A stretch of 64,000 bases of DNA from an uncultured Bacteroidia bacterium (GTDB taxonomy: Bacteria; Bacteroidota; Bacteroidia; NS11-12g; UBA9320). How positions within the stretch are numbered: position 1 is the first letter of the stretch; each line of letters opens with the position of its first letter. Location: contig CALSMN010000005.1 of assembly GCA_943787465.1 (NCBI GenBank), positions 62,001 to 126,000 on the forward strand, given 5' to 3'. A model generated the notes under the pieces. The model was not told the DNA's origin. It saw only the letters and a program-made list of their open reading frames with translations, and made no database searches. A program made the position numbers and the translations under genes. Positions 7,159-17,939 of the stretch are shown piece after piece.

Positions 7159-10100
7159 ATGAATCGGTACTTTACTGTAGGTGCTTTATTAAGTCGCCTT
7201 ATTCTTATTTTCACCTTCCTATTTTTAATAAACTCGTCTTCAACTGCTCAGTCTAAATCTAATAAAGGAAAAGATTTTTGGGTTGGATTTATGAAACACA
7301 GGGAAGGGTCGGGTTCTAGAACATCATTATACATAACAAGTGATTCAAGTACGACAGGAACTGTTTCTGTTCCTGGGCAATCTTGGTCTCAATCATTCTC
7401 TGTAACAGCAAACGCTATAACAGTAGTAACAATACCATCTACCTATTCTTACAATGATTGCTCGGATTGTATTACAAGTAAAGGTGTCCATATTACCTCA
7501 GCTAAAGATGTGATTGTCTATGCACATCATTATCAGGATGATCAATCAGATGCAACTCTTGTGCTGCCTACGAGAACATTAGGAAAAAATTATTTTATTG
7601 TTGGTTACAACCAAGTCTCATTTGGATCCTCAGGACGAAATACATTTGGTATTGTTGCAGTTAAAGATGATACGAAGATTAAAATTACACCCAATCAGAC
7701 TATCTCTAAAAACGGTGGTGGGACATTGGCTGCAAATGTTCCATATTATATCACACTAGACGCTGGTGAGTTTTATCAAGGGGTGGCTAGTAGTGGTGCT
7801 TTTTCTGCTGATTTAACGGGCAGCTCTATTGAAGTAATTGACACTGGTTCAACAGCCAATTGTAGGACAATTGCTGTATTTTCTGGAAGTTCATATCTTT
7901 CTATCAATAGTGGCTGTGGTGGTTTAGCGTCTGGAGATAATTTGATAGAACAAATGTATCCTACTAATTCGTGGGGGAGTAGATTTGTTCTTGTTCCAGC
8001 ATTAGGAAGAACGGGAGATAATTACCGTTTTATCGCGTCAGAAGATAAAACGGAAGTGATTGTATTTAATACAGGATCTGCACCTGATATACTTTATTTA
8101 GATAAAGGTGAATTTGGAGAGATTACTAATGAAACAAAAATTCGTAATGTAATTGCTACAAAACCTATAATGGCTGTTCAGTTTCAAAGAACAGCATCCT
8201 GTGATGGTGGTTTTGGAAGTAATCTTGGTGATCCATCCATGACTGTACTTAATCCACTTGAGCAGACTCTTAAAGACATTACCCTATATTCTAGCCAATA
8301 TTATGATATTGATAATCATTACATAAATGTAGTTATTCCTACCTCTGCAACATCCACATTTACGGTTGATGGTGCTTCTAAGTCATTTACTACTGTTCCC
8401 AATAATGCAAACTATAGTTACTCTCGTTTTCAAGTATCTGCAGGAACTCATCGTTTAAAAGCCGCTGCTGGCTTCATTGCTACTGCCTACGGTGAAGGAA
8501 GATACGAAAGTTATGGTTATGCAGCAGGTGCAAACATTAAGGACTTAACAGCCAAGGCAAGTGTTAGTAATTCAACTCAAAATACGATTTCTGCAACATG
8601 TCTCGGTCGACCAACAAAATTTAAGGGGTCGGCAGAATATACAGCTACAAAATGGGAATGGGATTTCGGAGATGGCAACACATCCACGTCACAAAATCCT
8701 ACCCACATATACAAAGATACGGGTACATTTACGGCTAAATTATATGTCTATAAGCCCTCTTATGATGGTTGTAGTAATTATGATTCAGCGTTTGTTGAAG
8801 TTAATGTGTATGATAATCCAGTTGCTAAAATTGCTTATGGCAGTATTTGTGATAGTTCATTTGTGACCTTTAATGATGTGAGTATTATTCCTACAAAAGA
8901 AGAAAGATTGACTTCAATTTGGAATATTGACAATGATCCTACAAAGTATACTAAAGATATAACTCATTATTTTGACACTATCGGTAAATTCCAATTAAGA
9001 ATGGAAGTTATTACAAAGAATCAGTGTAAAGATACCATTCTTGATTCTTTATTTGTTAATCCTAACCCGATCGCTGGATTTGATTATTCTGATGTTTGTT
9101 ATTTTGATTCATCATATTTTAAAAATACATCAACATTACTGATAGGTTCAATTAAAAAATATGACTGGGAATTTTCAAGTTTTGGAGGAGATACCACAGA
9201 ATCTCCATCATTCTTTTATCAAGACTCAGGTACTTACACAATTACACTTACTGTAACATCAGATAGCGGTTGTTCAAATACCATTGACCACTCCGTATTT
9301 AAATATCCTTATTTCGATGTTTCATTTAGCTATAATGATACCTGTTTAGGTATTATGAATGAGTTTAAAAATACAACTCAAATAGACAAAGGAATTTTTA
9401 CAGATACCATGTGGTCGACTTCTACATTAGACACCTCGTATCAATTTGATTTTGATAAACAATTTAACTCTCCTGGTCAATACACCATTAAGTTAGTGAT
9501 GGAACAAGATAGTTTTTGTAGAGATTCTTTTGTGCAAGATGTTACGGTAAATCCATTAGCAAAACCAAATTTCATTGTTAACTCAACTTGTTTTGGTGAT
9601 AGCACACAGTTTGTTGATGCTTCATTATTAACTACAGGAAATTATTCTATCTCATGGGATTTGGATGATGGATACACATCATCCAAAGATTCGGTTAAGG
9701 TTTTATATTCATCTGGTGGAACAAAGACTATTAAATTAAAGATTCTTACCGACAAAGGGTGTTCTACCGATACTACAGAAAATATCATGATCACAAATCC
9801 TAGTATTTCTGACATCAACGTAATAAATATATGTAACGGACTAACTCAAACCATAAGTTCAACTAATGTTATGGGTTCCGATAGTTTTTCGATATATAAT
9901 TGGGAGATAAATGGTTCGTTTGTGTCTTCAGATTCTATGTTTGATTATCAAGCAATAAATGTAGGTAAGAACTATATTCAATTAAATGTTTTAACTAAAA
10001 ATGGCTGCTCAATAAATTATCAAGATAGTTTCGTTGTTCATTCTGTACAATCTTCCTCATTTCTTATTTCCAATGAGTGTTTGAATATACCTATTTCTGC

Positions 10101-11337
10101 AACTGATTTTTCTCAAATCAATTCGCCAAGTGTTATAGATTCATATGAGTGGTTACTTGATGGTAATAAGATATCAACTAGTAGAAATCCAGTATTTATT
10201 CCAACCAATGTTGGAACTCACGTGCTTAAGTTAAGAACTCTAAGTTCAGAAGGATGTATAGATAGTATTCAACAGTTTTTTGAAGTCTATCCATTACCTA
10301 CTAGTTCTTTTAATGCTTCAAATACTTGTTTTGGAAGCCAAACGAATTTAATGAATACAAGCACAATTAGTGCAGGTACTATTACTTCAAATAATTGGAG
10401 TTTAGATGGCAAAACATTTATTAGTTCTGATGTTATTTATAATTTCCCATCAGTAGGTTCATATGCTGTGGAACTAATAACAATGAGTGATAAAGGATGT
10501 AAAGACACGCTATTGAAAGATATCGAAATTGACCCATTACCAGTCATATCATTATTTACTAATTCGGATACGGGTTGTATACCTTTTTCATTATCCATTA
10601 TTAATAATTCAACAATTTCATCAGGCACAATTGACACATATAATTATGATTTTGGCGATGGTAATTCAGGTTCTGGCCTCAATCCAACATACACCTATAC
10701 CAGTCCAGGTACTTATCAAATTAAAATTAGCGCTATTTCGGATCAAGGATGTATAGATTCAATAGTAAGAAATGAGTTAATCGTTGTTTTTGATAATCCA
10801 ATAGCCGATTTTGTCTATAGTCCAGATGAACCATCTACACTTAAAAATAGTATTGCACTTAAAGATAGCTCCTCACTTGACGCTATTCAATGGTCTTGGA
10901 CTGTTACCGACAAATCGAACAATGTATTCAGTTATGAGGGAAAAACTACAGAGCATACATTTGCAGATTCTGGAATATACAATATATCTCTACGAATTTT
11001 AAATAAAGAGGGATGTTTTGATGAAATTACTAAAACAGTATATGTAAGTGCCGATATATTTATTCATATTCCTAATAGTTTTTCACCTAATGATGATGGT
11101 ATAAATGACACCTATGGACTATCTGGTATGATTCAAGGCGTATATAAAATGGAGATGGATATTTATAATTTATGGGGTGAAAAAATTTTCCATTCAAATA
11201 ATGTAAATGATCGGTGGGATGGAACTTTCGAAAGTAAACCCGTTCAGCAGGGCGTTTATTTTTTCAAAGTAAAATATACCAATCCTAAACAAACACGTTG
11301 GTTTTATAACAGTGGTGAAATTCATTTGTTGAGGTGA
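7159..11337 (+). CDS. Large secreted PKD-repeat protein with IgGFc-binding-like N-terminus and T9SS type B sorting domain
   Basis: The 1392-residue protein begins with a signal peptide (about 1-30, ending STAQS). Residues about 35-450 resemble the IgGFc-binding-protein N-terminal domain found in Bacteroidota surface proteins (KGKDFWVGFM, VLPTRTLGKNYFIVGYN, PIMAVQFQRTASCDGG). From about residue 490 a run of PKD-like beta-sandwich repeats follows, the clearest being WEWDFGDGNTSTSQNPTHIY (about 497) and YDFGDGNSGSGLNPTYTY (about 1162); intervening repeats of about 80-90 residues carry paired cysteines. The last 90 residues (IPNSFSPNDDGINDTYG ... WDGTFESKPVQQGVYFFKVKY) are a gliding-motility-associated type B C-terminal domain. 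It is therefore probably exported by T9SS and surface attached, acting as an adhesin. It stands alone with its own promoter. Confidence 0.88.
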   Translation: MNRYFTVGALLSRLILIFTFLFLINSSSTAQSKSNKGKDFWVGFMKHREGSGSRTSLYITSDSSTTGTVSVPGQSWSQSFSVTANAITVVTIPSTYSYNDCSDCITSKGVHITSAKDVIVYAHHYQDDQSDATLVLPTRTLGKNYFIVGYNQVSFGSSGRNTFGIVAVKDDTKIKITPNQTISKNGGGTLAANVPYYITLDAGEFYQGVASSGAFSADLTGSSIEVIDTGSTANCRTIAVFSGSSYLSINSGCGGLASGDNLIEQMYPTNSWGSRFVLVPALGRTGDNYRFIASEDKTEVIVFNTGSAPDILYLDKGEFGEITNETKIRNVIATKPIMAVQFQRTASCDGGFGSNLGDPSMTVLNPLEQTLKDITLYSSQYYDIDNHYINVVIPTSATSTFTVDGASKSFTTVPNNANYSYSRFQVSAGTHRLKAAAGFIATAYGEGRYESYGYAAGANIKDLTAKASVSNSTQNTISATCLGRPTKFKGSAEYTATKWEWDFGDGNTSTSQNPTHIYKDTGTFTAKLYVYKPSYDGCSNYDSAFVEVNVYDNPVAKIAYGSICDSSFVTFNDVSIIPTKEERLTSIWNIDNDPTKYTKDITHYFDTIGKFQLRMEVITKNQCKDTILDSLFVNPNPIAGFDYSDVCYFDSSYFKNTSTLLIGSIKKYDWEFSSFGGDTTESPSFFYQDSGTYTITLTVTSDSGCSNTIDHSVFKYPYFDVSFSYNDTCLGIMNEFKNTTQIDKGIFTDTMWSTSTLDTSYQFDFDKQFNSPGQYTIKLVMEQDSFCRDSFVQDVTVNPLAKPNFIVNSTCFGDSTQFVDASLLTTGNYSISWDLDDGYTSSKDSVKVLYSSGGTKTIKLKILTDKGCSTDTTENIMITNPSISDINVINICNGLTQTISSTNVMGSDSFSIYNWEINGSFVSSDSMFDYQAINVGKNYIQLNVLTKNGCSINYQDSFVVHSVQSSSFLISNECLNIPISATDFSQINSPSVIDSYEWLLDGNKISTSRNPVFIPTNVGTHVLKLRTLSSEGCIDSIQQFFEVYPLPTSSFNASNTCFGSQTNLMNTSTISAGTITSNNWSLDGKTFISSDVIYNFPSVGSYAVELITMSDKGCKDTLLKDIEIDPLPVISLFTNSDTGCIPFSLSIINNSTISSGTIDTYNYDFGDGNSGSGLNPTYTYTSPGTYQIKISAISDQGCIDSIVRNELIVVFDNPIADFVYSPDEPSTLKNSIALKDSSSLDAIQWSWTVTDKSNNVFSYEGKTTEHTFADSGIYNISLRILNKEGCFDEITKTVYVSADIFIHIPNSFSPNDDGINDTYGLSGMIQGVYKMEMDIYNLWGEKIFHSNNVNDRWDGTFESKPVQQGVYFFKVKYTNPKQTRWFYNSGEIHLLR

Positions 11338-11380
11338 TTTATTATTAGGCTATACCATACGATTGTTCTAACATTGCCAA

Positions 11381-11869
11381 ATGAAAAATTACTTTTTTAT
11401 ATTATTTTTTGTTATCATTTCGTGTCAAAATAAAACGATGTCAGAAAATCAAATCCCTTCATTTAATTTTAAGACTATCGATGATAAACTAGTGTCAACT
11501 GATTCCCTATTAGGTGAAGCAACCATTATTTGTGTATGGGCAACGTGGTGCGGAGATTGTATTCGAGAAATACCCGAACTTAATGAATTGGTAGTTAAAT
11601 ACAAAAATAATGATAAAGTCAATTTTATAGCTTTTAGTGATGAGGATGAAGAAACAGTCAGAAAATCACTTAAAAAGTTTCCATTTCATTTTGATCATAT
11701 TGTAAATTCCAAAAGCTACAGCGATCAGTTAAAAACTGGAGTAGTTAAACATTTTCCTCAAGTTATTGTTGTAGATGATAACTTGAATGTTGTTTTTGAG
11801 GTTACTGAAAATAAACAGAAAATTTTTGACACCTTAGATCTACACATTCAGGATATTATTTCAAAATAG
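11381..11869 (+). CDS. Thioredoxin-fold (TlpA/ResA-like) redoxin lipoprotein
   Basis: The 162-residue protein starts with a short lipoprotein signal (MKNYFFILFFVIISC, lipobox ending at Cys15). The mature domain is TlpA-like: SFNFKTIDDKLVSTDSLLGEATIICVWATWCGDCIREIPELNEL, with active-site WCGDC, and a later cis-proline region (KHFPQVIVVDDN). It would act in the periplasm as a thiol-disulfide reductant. The FemAB-like gene starts 5 bp after its stop, so the two are probably co-transcribed, without a clear functional link. Confidence 0.88.
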   Translation: MKNYFFILFFVIISCQNKTMSENQIPSFNFKTIDDKLVSTDSLLGEATIICVWATWCGDCIREIPELNELVVKYKNNDKVNFIAFSDEDEETVRKSLKKFPFHFDHIVNSKSYSDQLKTGVVKHFPQVIVVDDNLNVVFEVTENKQKIFDTLDLHIQDIISK

Positions 11870-11874
11870 ATCCA

Positions 11875-13056
11875 TTGAAATCAAACAATAATGTTGCTTC
11901 AACCAATAGAACTTTACATATTGTAGATTCTGTCGACTTAGTAGATTCTAATAATTGGAATTTCATTTTACCATCTCAAAATATTTATTTATCTATACCT
12001 TATTTAAAAGCAATAGAAGATGGTTTAACTAAAGCAGAGTTTAGATATGTTGTTTTTCTAGATAATAATTCTGATGTAATAGGAATAGCTTACTTTCAAC
12101 TTCTTTGGATTACAAAAAATGAGATTAATAGCCATGCTCTAGTAAATAAATTTGGAAGAGCTTTTCCAAAATCAATCATCGAACAACTCAAATCAAGAAT
12201 ACTAATTTGTGGCAATGCTTTTGCAACAGGTGAGAACGGTTTTTATTTTTCATCCACTATTGGTACTAGTGAAAAAATTCAATTACTAAATCAAGCATTT
12301 GAAAGAGTAGTTAAAGCAGAAAAACAAAAGCAAAAGCCTATTTCAATTGCTTTAATTAAAGAATTTTGGTCAACATCCAATATATATAATACCTTTAGTA
12401 AAGTTAGTTTCCATGAGTTAATGATTGATGTGAATATGGTTGTTGATTTGGATTCAAGGTGGCGAACATTCGATGACTATTTATTTTCTTTAAATTCCAA
12501 GTTTAGAACCAAAGCCAAACAAGTATTTAATAAATCTGATAAACTTGAAATAGTTGATTTTGATTGTGAGTCAATCTTAGAACGAATAAATGACATTAAT
12601 GAACTTTATCATGGTATGGTAGATAAAGCTAATTTCTCATTTGGTAGACTCAATGCAAATACATTTTTATTACTTAAAAAGACATTAAAGGATTCCTTTT
12701 ATTTTAAAGCTTATCTTTTAAATAATCAACTCATTGGATTTGCTACAGCAACTCACTTTGATAATATATTAGACGGAAATTTCATTGGTATAGATCATCG
12801 GTTCGTGAAAGATTATGCCTTGTACCAACGTATTCTTTATGATTTTATTGATTTTGGTATAAAATGTAAATCAAAAGTTATACGGCTTGGACGAACAGCA
12901 GAAGAAATTAAAAGTGGAGTAGGGGCTTTGCCTAAAAATATGACGTTTTATGCAAAACACCAATCTAAATTTTTTAATCTAATATTGACTCCATTTTTAA
13001 AAAAAGTCAAACCTTCTGAATACAACATTAGGCAGCCATTCAAAAAGAAAAATTAA
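11875..13056 (+). CDS. FemAB/BioF2-like GNAT-fold acyltransferase family protein
   Basis: The 393-residue protein has no signal peptide. It has a GNAT-like organisation similar to peptidoglycan-bridge (FemAB) or BioF2-like acetyltransferase proteins: an N-terminal half with NIYLSIPYLKAIEDGLTKAEFRYVVFLDNNSDVIGIAYFQ and a C-terminal half with SKFRTKAKQVFNK, FKAYLLNNQLIGFATATHFDNI and IRLGRTAEEIKSGVGALPKNM. The last motif is typical of uncharacterised Bacteroidota members. Substrate unknown. The start is TTG, 5 bp after the redoxin stop; no in-frame ATG occurs until well inside the protein. The 3' end overlaps the convergent LysE gene by 4 bp. Confidence 0.72.
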   Translation: MKSNNNVASTNRTLHIVDSVDLVDSNNWNFILPSQNIYLSIPYLKAIEDGLTKAEFRYVVFLDNNSDVIGIAYFQLLWITKNEINSHALVNKFGRAFPKSIIEQLKSRILICGNAFATGENGFYFSSTIGTSEKIQLLNQAFERVVKAEKQKQKPISIALIKEFWSTSNIYNTFSKVSFHELMIDVNMVVDLDSRWRTFDDYLFSLNSKFRTKAKQVFNKSDKLEIVDFDCESILERINDINELYHGMVDKANFSFGRLNANTFLLLKKTLKDSFYFKAYLLNNQLIGFATATHFDNILDGNFIGIDHRFVKDYALYQRILYDFIDFGIKCKSKVIRLGRTAEEIKSGVGALPKNMTFYAKHQSKFFNLILTPFLKKVKPSEYNIRQPFKKKN

Positions 13057-13670
13057 AAAGATAGAATAACTTTGGCTAGTATAAATAAAGCTATTGTTAT
13101 AAGAACTAATCCTAAAATTTTTGAAAAAACAACTAGCTTATTTGACTTTAAGTATTTAGATATTGAAACGGCAGCAAAAACTTTTAATATATCTGTTGAA
13201 AATATTCCAAATAGAATGCCAATAATAAATGTATAAACATCAAATTTTTCGGTAAATTTTTGATTTCCTATAGCAATAAATCCTATCCAAATTAAAAAAA
13301 CTGCCGGATTTATAAAATTTATTGAAAAACCTTGAATAAAGGTCTTTAAAGATTGCTTACTAGGTAATTTTGAGTTCTGAGTGGGTAATTCTATAGGTTT
13401 TATTATGAATGAAATTCCTATAAATATTAATATAGCAATACCAAATAACTGGAAGCCTAATTGGTTAACATAATAAATCAAGAATTCTTGAGACAATAAA
13501 AGACAGATAATAACGACTATAATATCACTGGTTATTATACCTAATGCAGTTAGAATACCATATAATTTTCTTCCTTGCATTGAATTTTTTAACAGAGTAA
13601 AAAAAACAGGACCAATCATTAATGCTGTACCAAAACCTAAAGCAATTCCATGAATCAGAGGTGATACCAT
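13053..13670 (-). CDS. LysE/RhtB family amino-acid exporter
   Basis: The 205-residue, six-segment membrane protein has the LysE-family opening (IHGIALGFGTALMIGPVFFTLLKNSMQGRKLYGILTALGI, with the small-residue GIALGFG and the conserved proline) and a FINPAVFLIWIGFIA segment. It would export an amino acid or related metabolite across the inner membrane; the substrate cannot be inferred. It begins directly at the stop codon of the upstream DUF3817 gene, so they are co-transcribed. Confidence 0.88.
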   Translation of the reverse strand: MVSPLIHGIALGFGTALMIGPVFFTLLKNSMQGRKLYGILTALGIITSDIIVVIICLLLSQEFLIYYVNQLGFQLFGIAILIFIGISFIIKPIELPTQNSKLPSKQSLKTFIQGFSINFINPAVFLIWIGFIAIGNQKFTEKFDVYTFIIGILFGIFSTDILKVFAAVSISKYLKSNKLVVFSKILGLVLITIALFILAKVILSF

Positions 13671-13943
13671 TTATTTAAGATATTTATGATCAGTATAGAA
13701 CGTTCCGAAAGGAATAAATGCAGCAATTAAAATAATCCCAAAATCATAAGTAGACCATTTTTTTTGTTGCTTAATTATTAACGCAAAGAAAAGGTATGAT
13801 AGAAACAAAATACCATGCGGCATACCAAGTACTTTTACAATACTATCATTACCAGAAAGATATTTCAACGGAACACCGATTCCGATTAATCCAATAAAAG
13901 ATAATCCTTCAAGAAATCCAATAATTCTAAACGCTTTAAGCAT
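13671..13943 (-). CDS. DUF3817 small integral membrane protein
   Basis: From the ATG at 13943 the protein is 90 residues: MLKAFRIIGFLEGLSFIGLIGIGVPLKYLSG ... VLGMPHGILFLSYLFFALI. The EGLSF, PLKY and GMPHG motifs are those of DUF3817, a three-helix membrane family also seen fused to or beside transporters. The ORF-track start (TTG at 13979) is rejected because it is the -33 TTG of a very good promoter whose -7 box lies between it and the ATG. It forms an operon with the LysE exporter. Function unknown. Confidence 0.85.
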   Translation of the reverse strand: MLKAFRIIGFLEGLSFIGLIGIGVPLKYLSGNDSIVKVLGMPHGILFLSYLFFALIIKQQKKWSTYDFGIILIAAFIPFGTFYTDHKYLK

Positions 13944-13946
13944 ACA

Positions 13947-13979
13947 CAAATGTAATATATACTTCTTAGTGTGCGCCAA
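13947..13979 (-). promoter_or_regulatory. Promoter of the DUF3817-lysE operon; predicted leaderless mRNA
   Basis: Minus strand: TTG (13977-13979), 22-nt spacer, TACATTTG (13947-13954). Only three nucleotides (TGT) separate the -7 box from the ATG, which places the expected transcription start at or next to the A of the start codon. Confidence 0.75.
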
Positions 13980-14020
13980 TTGTCCTATAATTTATATTAT
14001 GTTAACTAGTAGGAATAATA

Positions 14021-14052
14021 AAAAAGGGAAAATATGATAGATCCCCCTTTTT
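14021..14052 (-). terminator. Terminator of the TPR-protein gene
   Basis: AAAAAGGG (14021-14028) pairs with CCCTTTTT (14045-14052) across a 16-nt loop. Read on the minus strand the hairpin ends in a T-rich run just after the stop codon of the TPR gene at 14059. Confidence 0.55.
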
Positions 14053-14058
14053 ATAGTA

Positions 14059-15264
14059 TTAATTGTTACTTTCTAAATAAGCTTTCATTTCGTTGAATTT
14101 ATCCATCTGATTCAATCGCGCATAGATTTTTTTCATTGTTTTGGCTAACTCAAGTTTGTCATTAGGATCTAACTCTGTATTATTATTGAAAACATTCTCA
14201 AATTCAACGACAGCTTTTTTATAATGTCCGTCAATTTCTAATTCCTTTTTTTCGATAATACTAGGCTTGTATTCTCCATTGAGCTCCTCTACAATTTTTT
14301 GTACTTTGACCAAGTATATCAATCCTTTGTTGTATGCTGCATCATAATATGTTGGATCAATTTCTAATATTTTATCATAATCAGCTTCAGCTTTGTCTGA
14401 TTCTTCTAACCCTTCATAGCTGATAGCTCTTGCAAAATAATATATTGTATTTCCTGGATCATCATTTATGGCTATATTTAATTTTTCAATGAGTTCTTTA
14501 CTTCTTCCTTGCTTTAGAAAGATATCTAACTCCATATTTATTAATGTTTTATCAGTTTCGTTGAATGATTTTCCATTGCTAATAGTGGTTAAAGCTCCAG
14601 TTGTATCTCCTTCATTTAACTGAATATTAGCAAGACTACTGAATATAAATGTTTCTGTAGATCCACCATCAATAAGCTTTTGAAAGACCTTTTTTGCATC
14701 ATCCACTCTACCGTCATTCAAAGCAGAAAATCCCATCATTTTTTCTAATTCTGCTGTAGTTAAATTATTTCGTTTAAGTAATCCATCAAAGTCGTATTTC
14801 ATTAAAGGTACCGCTAAGTTAAACTCTTCATATGCTTTTGAAAAATTTTCAGCTTGATATGATTTATAAGCTCTATTGTATAAGCCTATAGCTACATTTA
14901 ATAAATTCGCTTCTGCATCTTTCGTTACCCTATTTTTTACATCTGTTGAAATTGCATTTTGGAACGCTTCAAGGGCAATCAGTATTGCGTCAGGATTATT
15001 ACTTGAAAGTTCATTATTTAGCGTTGATATTTTAAGAAAGGTTAAACCTCTATAATACCACATTTTAGGATCATTCGAAGTTTTAGGATTTTCTTTTGTT
15101 TCATTGGCCCATTTGATAAGATTGTCGTAATCTCGATCGCTGTCTGGCTTAGTCATATCTTCCAGTTCCATTTTCATGGATTCTACAGTGAATTTTTGTG
15201 CACGAACTGATGATCCAATAAAGATCAAAATTGCTAAAACTAAAAAATTTTTATGTATTGTCAT
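14059..15264 (-). CDS. Periplasmic tetratricopeptide repeat protein
   Basis: From the ATG at 15264 the protein has 401 residues and a clean signal peptide ([23 protein letters not shown]). The ORF-track start at 15309 would bury this signal and is rejected. Several TPR units follow, for example [48 protein letters not shown] and [47 protein letters not shown]. It is probably a periplasmic scaffold. It overlaps the 3' end of gyrA by 14 bp, so it is translated from the gyrA transcript; no functional link to gyrase is implied. Confidence 0.82.
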   Translation of the reverse strand: MTIHKNFLVLAILIFIGSSVRAQKFTVESMKMELEDMTKPDSDRDYDNLIKWANETKENPKTSNDPKMWYYRGLTFLKISTLNNELSSNNPDAILIALEAFQNAISTDVKNRVTKDAEANLLNVAIGLYNRAYKSYQAENFSKAYEEFNLAVPLMKYDFDGLLKRNNLTTAELEKMMGFSALNDGRVDDAKKVFQKLIDGGSTETFIFSSLANIQLNEGDTTGALTTISNGKSFNETDKTLINMELDIFLKQGRSKELIEKLNIAINDDPGNTIYYFARAISYEGLEESDKAEADYDKILEIDPTYYDAAYNKGLIYLVKVQKIVEELNGEYKPSIIEKKELEIDGHYKKAVVEFENVFNNNTELDPNDKLELAKTMKKIYARLNQMDKFNEMKAYLESNN

Positions 15265-17812
15265 GGTTATTGTTTTCTGGTTTGTCCAGTGTGTCATTAT
15301 TTTGTTCATTATCTTCTATGGTTGAAATGTTGGAATCATTTAATTCTTCATTTTCTTCCTCTACTTTAGGTACTTTGGCGACAGATGCAATATCATCATT
15401 ATCTCTAATTTTAATGAGTCTAACTCCTTGAGTTGCCCTTCCCATAACTCTAACATCCTCCATTTTCATACGAATTGTTATTCCATTTCGTGTAATAATC
15501 ATCAGGTTATTTTCATCTGTTACATCTTTAATAGAGATCAATGATCCTGTTTTTTCAGTTATACTGAGTGTTTTTACTCCTTTTCCTCCCCTACCCGTGA
15601 TTCGATAATCATCTATATCTGTCCGTTTACCATATCCTTTTTCTGAAACTACCATAATAGATGTATCGTTATCTGAACTATCATTAACACAAACCATTCC
15701 AATAACTTCATCTTGATCACTTTCAAGTCGAACTCCTCTTACCCCAGCAGCCGTTCGACCCATAGGTCTTACATTGGACTCATTAAAACGAATTGCTTTG
15801 CCACTCTTTTTAGCTAGAAGTATTTCGGCTGTTCCATTTGTGAGTTTTGCTTCTAATAATTGATCTCCATCTCGAACTGTAATGGCATTAATTCCATTTG
15901 TTCTTGGTCTAGAGTATTGTTCCAATGTTGTTTTCTTGATTGTACCATTTTTAGTACACATTACGATATAATTACTATTCACATAATCTTCATCTTTAAG
16001 GTTACCAGTTGCAACAAAAGCCCTAACGGTATCATCAGGTGGTATATTAATCAGATTTTGAATGGCTCTACCTTGCGAAACTTTACTTCCAACGGGTATT
16101 TCATATACCTTCATCCAAAAACATCTTCCTTGATCTGTAAATAATAGAATATAATTATGAGTCATGGTAACAAAAAGATGTTCCACAAAATCTTGATCAC
16201 GGTGTTTTACTCCTTTATTGCCTGTACCGCCTCTACTTTGAGATTTGTATTCAGTGAGAGGTGTTCGCTTTATATATCCCATATTAGATATAGTAACTAC
16301 CATTTCTTCATTAGCAATAAGGTCTTCAATATTTATTTCACCTGCGTCAAATTCAATTGATGTTCTTCTTTCATCGCCATATTTGTCTTTCATTTCAAGC
16401 AATTCATCTTTGATGATTTGCATTCTTCTTGGCTCATTGATTAAAATATCTTTTAAATCAGCAATGGTTGCCATCAGTTCTGCATATTCATCTCTAACTT
16501 TCTCTATTTCGAGGCCCGTTAATTTTTGTAGCCTCATATCAAGTATTGCTTTTGCTTGAATTTGAGATAATTCAAACTCTGACATTAACCCATTTCTGGC
16601 TTCATCAGCATTTTTTGAGGCTCTAATTAATTTAATAACAGCATCTAAATTGTCTAATGCTATAATTAAACCTTCAAGTATATGCGCTCTTTTTTCTGCC
16701 TCTTTAAGCAAATATTCTGTTCTTCTAACAACAACCTCGTGCCGATGATCCACATAGTGATGAATCATATTCTTAAGATTCAACATTTCTGGCTTACCCT
16801 TTACTAGTGCTATATTGTTGACACTGAAACTCGTTTGAAGAGGTGTATATTTGTAAAGTTTATTTAAAACAATATTTGGAATAGCGTCTCTTTTTAGATC
16901 AAAAACTATACGAAGTCCTTGCCTGCCGCTTTCATCTCGTACTTCACTAATGCCCTCAATTACTTTATCATTTACAAGATCCACTGCCTTGATGATGATT
17001 TGAGATGGACTTACTTGATAAGGCACTTCTGTAATAACGATTTGCTCTTTACCTGTTTTTGTTAAGTCAAATTCTGCTTTACCACGCATTACTATACGAC
17101 CTCTTCCGGTCTCAAATGCATTTTTAACACCTTCTGTACCGTATATTATTCCTCCAGTTGGAAAATCAGGAGCTTTCACATGTTCCATTAGTCCTTCTAT
17201 TGTAATATCACGATCATCAATATAGGCTATGGTTCCATCTATAACTTCTGAAAGATTATGAGGAGCCATGTTAGTAGCCATTCCTACTGCGATACCCGCA
17301 GCACCATTGACTAATAAATTAGGTATACGTGATGGAAGTACAGTAGGCTCGGATAAACTCTCATCAAAATTTGGTCTAAAGTCTACCGTGTCTTTATCTA
17401 TGTCTGCAAGCATATCCTCTGCTACTTTTCGCATTCTTGCTTCCGTATATCGCATAGCTGCTGGAGGATCTCCATCTATACTTCCAAAGTTACCTTGACC
17501 ATCTACCATTGGGTAACGTAAACTCCAGTCTTGTGCCATACGAACCATAGTGTCATATACAGAGGAATCACCATGTGGATGATATTTTCCAAGCACCTCT
17601 CCTACTATTCTAGCAGATTTTTTGTAAGGTCTGTTACTAGCTAGACCAAGCTCAGTCATGCCATATAATACTCTTCTATGTACCGGTTTCAAACCATCCC
17701 TAACATCGGGTAATGCACGAGATACAATAACTGACATCGAATAATCGATGTAAGCGGTTTTCATTTCGTCCTCAATATTGATAGGTATTATCTTTTCGTT
17801 TTCTGAATTCAT
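15251..17812 (-). CDS. gyrA: DNA gyrase subunit A
   Basis: The 853-residue protein is full length. The breakage-reunion domain shows [32 protein letters not shown] and the active-site tyrosine in [10 protein letters not shown]. The C-terminal half has the beta-pinwheel repeats, including the GyrA-box-like [12 protein letters not shown] and later RGGKGVKTL. The quinolone region reads [12 protein letters not shown], keeping the serine and aspartate that are altered in resistant mutants. An acidic, Asn-rich tail ([19 protein letters not shown]) follows the pinwheel. With GyrB it introduces negative supercoils. Confidence 0.97.
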   Translation of the reverse strand: MNSENEKIIPINIEDEMKTAYIDYSMSVIVSRALPDVRDGLKPVHRRVLYGMTELGLASNRPYKKSARIVGEVLGKYHPHGDSSVYDTMVRMAQDWSLRYPMVDGQGNFGSIDGDPPAAMRYTEARMRKVAEDMLADIDKDTVDFRPNFDESLSEPTVLPSRIPNLLVNGAAGIAVGMATNMAPHNLSEVIDGTIAYIDDRDITIEGLMEHVKAPDFPTGGIIYGTEGVKNAFETGRGRIVMRGKAEFDLTKTGKEQIVITEVPYQVSPSQIIIKAVDLVNDKVIEGISEVRDESGRQGLRIVFDLKRDAIPNIVLNKLYKYTPLQTSFSVNNIALVKGKPEMLNLKNMIHHYVDHRHEVVVRRTEYLLKEAEKRAHILEGLIIALDNLDAVIKLIRASKNADEARNGLMSEFELSQIQAKAILDMRLQKLTGLEIEKVRDEYAELMATIADLKDILINEPRRMQIIKDELLEMKDKYGDERRTSIEFDAGEINIEDLIANEEMVVTISNMGYIKRTPLTEYKSQSRGGTGNKGVKHRDQDFVEHLFVTMTHNYILLFTDQGRCFWMKVYEIPVGSKVSQGRAIQNLINIPPDDTVRAFVATGNLKDEDYVNSNYIVMCTKNGTIKKTTLEQYSRPRTNGINAITVRDGDQLLEAKLTNGTAEILLAKKSGKAIRFNESNVRPMGRTAAGVRGVRLESDQDEVIGMVCVNDSSDNDTSIMVVSEKGYGKRTDIDDYRITGRGGKGVKTLSITEKTGSLISIKDVTDENNLMIITRNGITIRMKMEDVRVMGRATQGVRLIKIRDNDDIASVAKVPKVEEENEELNDSNISTIEDNEQNNDTLDKPENNNHDNT

Positions 17813-17939
17813 TTAATTCATGTATAATTATGATGTGCAATCTATATGCTTAATGTTTGATATGGATAGCTTTAAGGGCTAAAATATTCACATTATTCCA
17901 ACTAGTATGGGGATAAAAAATAAATGCTATGAATGTATG

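Noticed and set aside
8561-11002. Several overlapping plus and minus ORFs within the large PKD gene
   Set aside because: They are out-of-frame shadows of a single long, well-supported coding sequence.
13944-13979. N-terminal extension of the DUF3817 protein starting at TTG 13979
   Set aside because: That TTG is the -33 promoter element and the family begins at the ATG at 13943.
15860-17498. Four plus-strand ORFs within gyrA
   Set aside because: They are antisense frames of a highly conserved housekeeping gene.
16000-17812. Possible quinolone-resistance substitutions in gyrA
   Set aside because: The region reads [10 protein letters not shown], with the serine and aspartate that give resistance when changed both intact.
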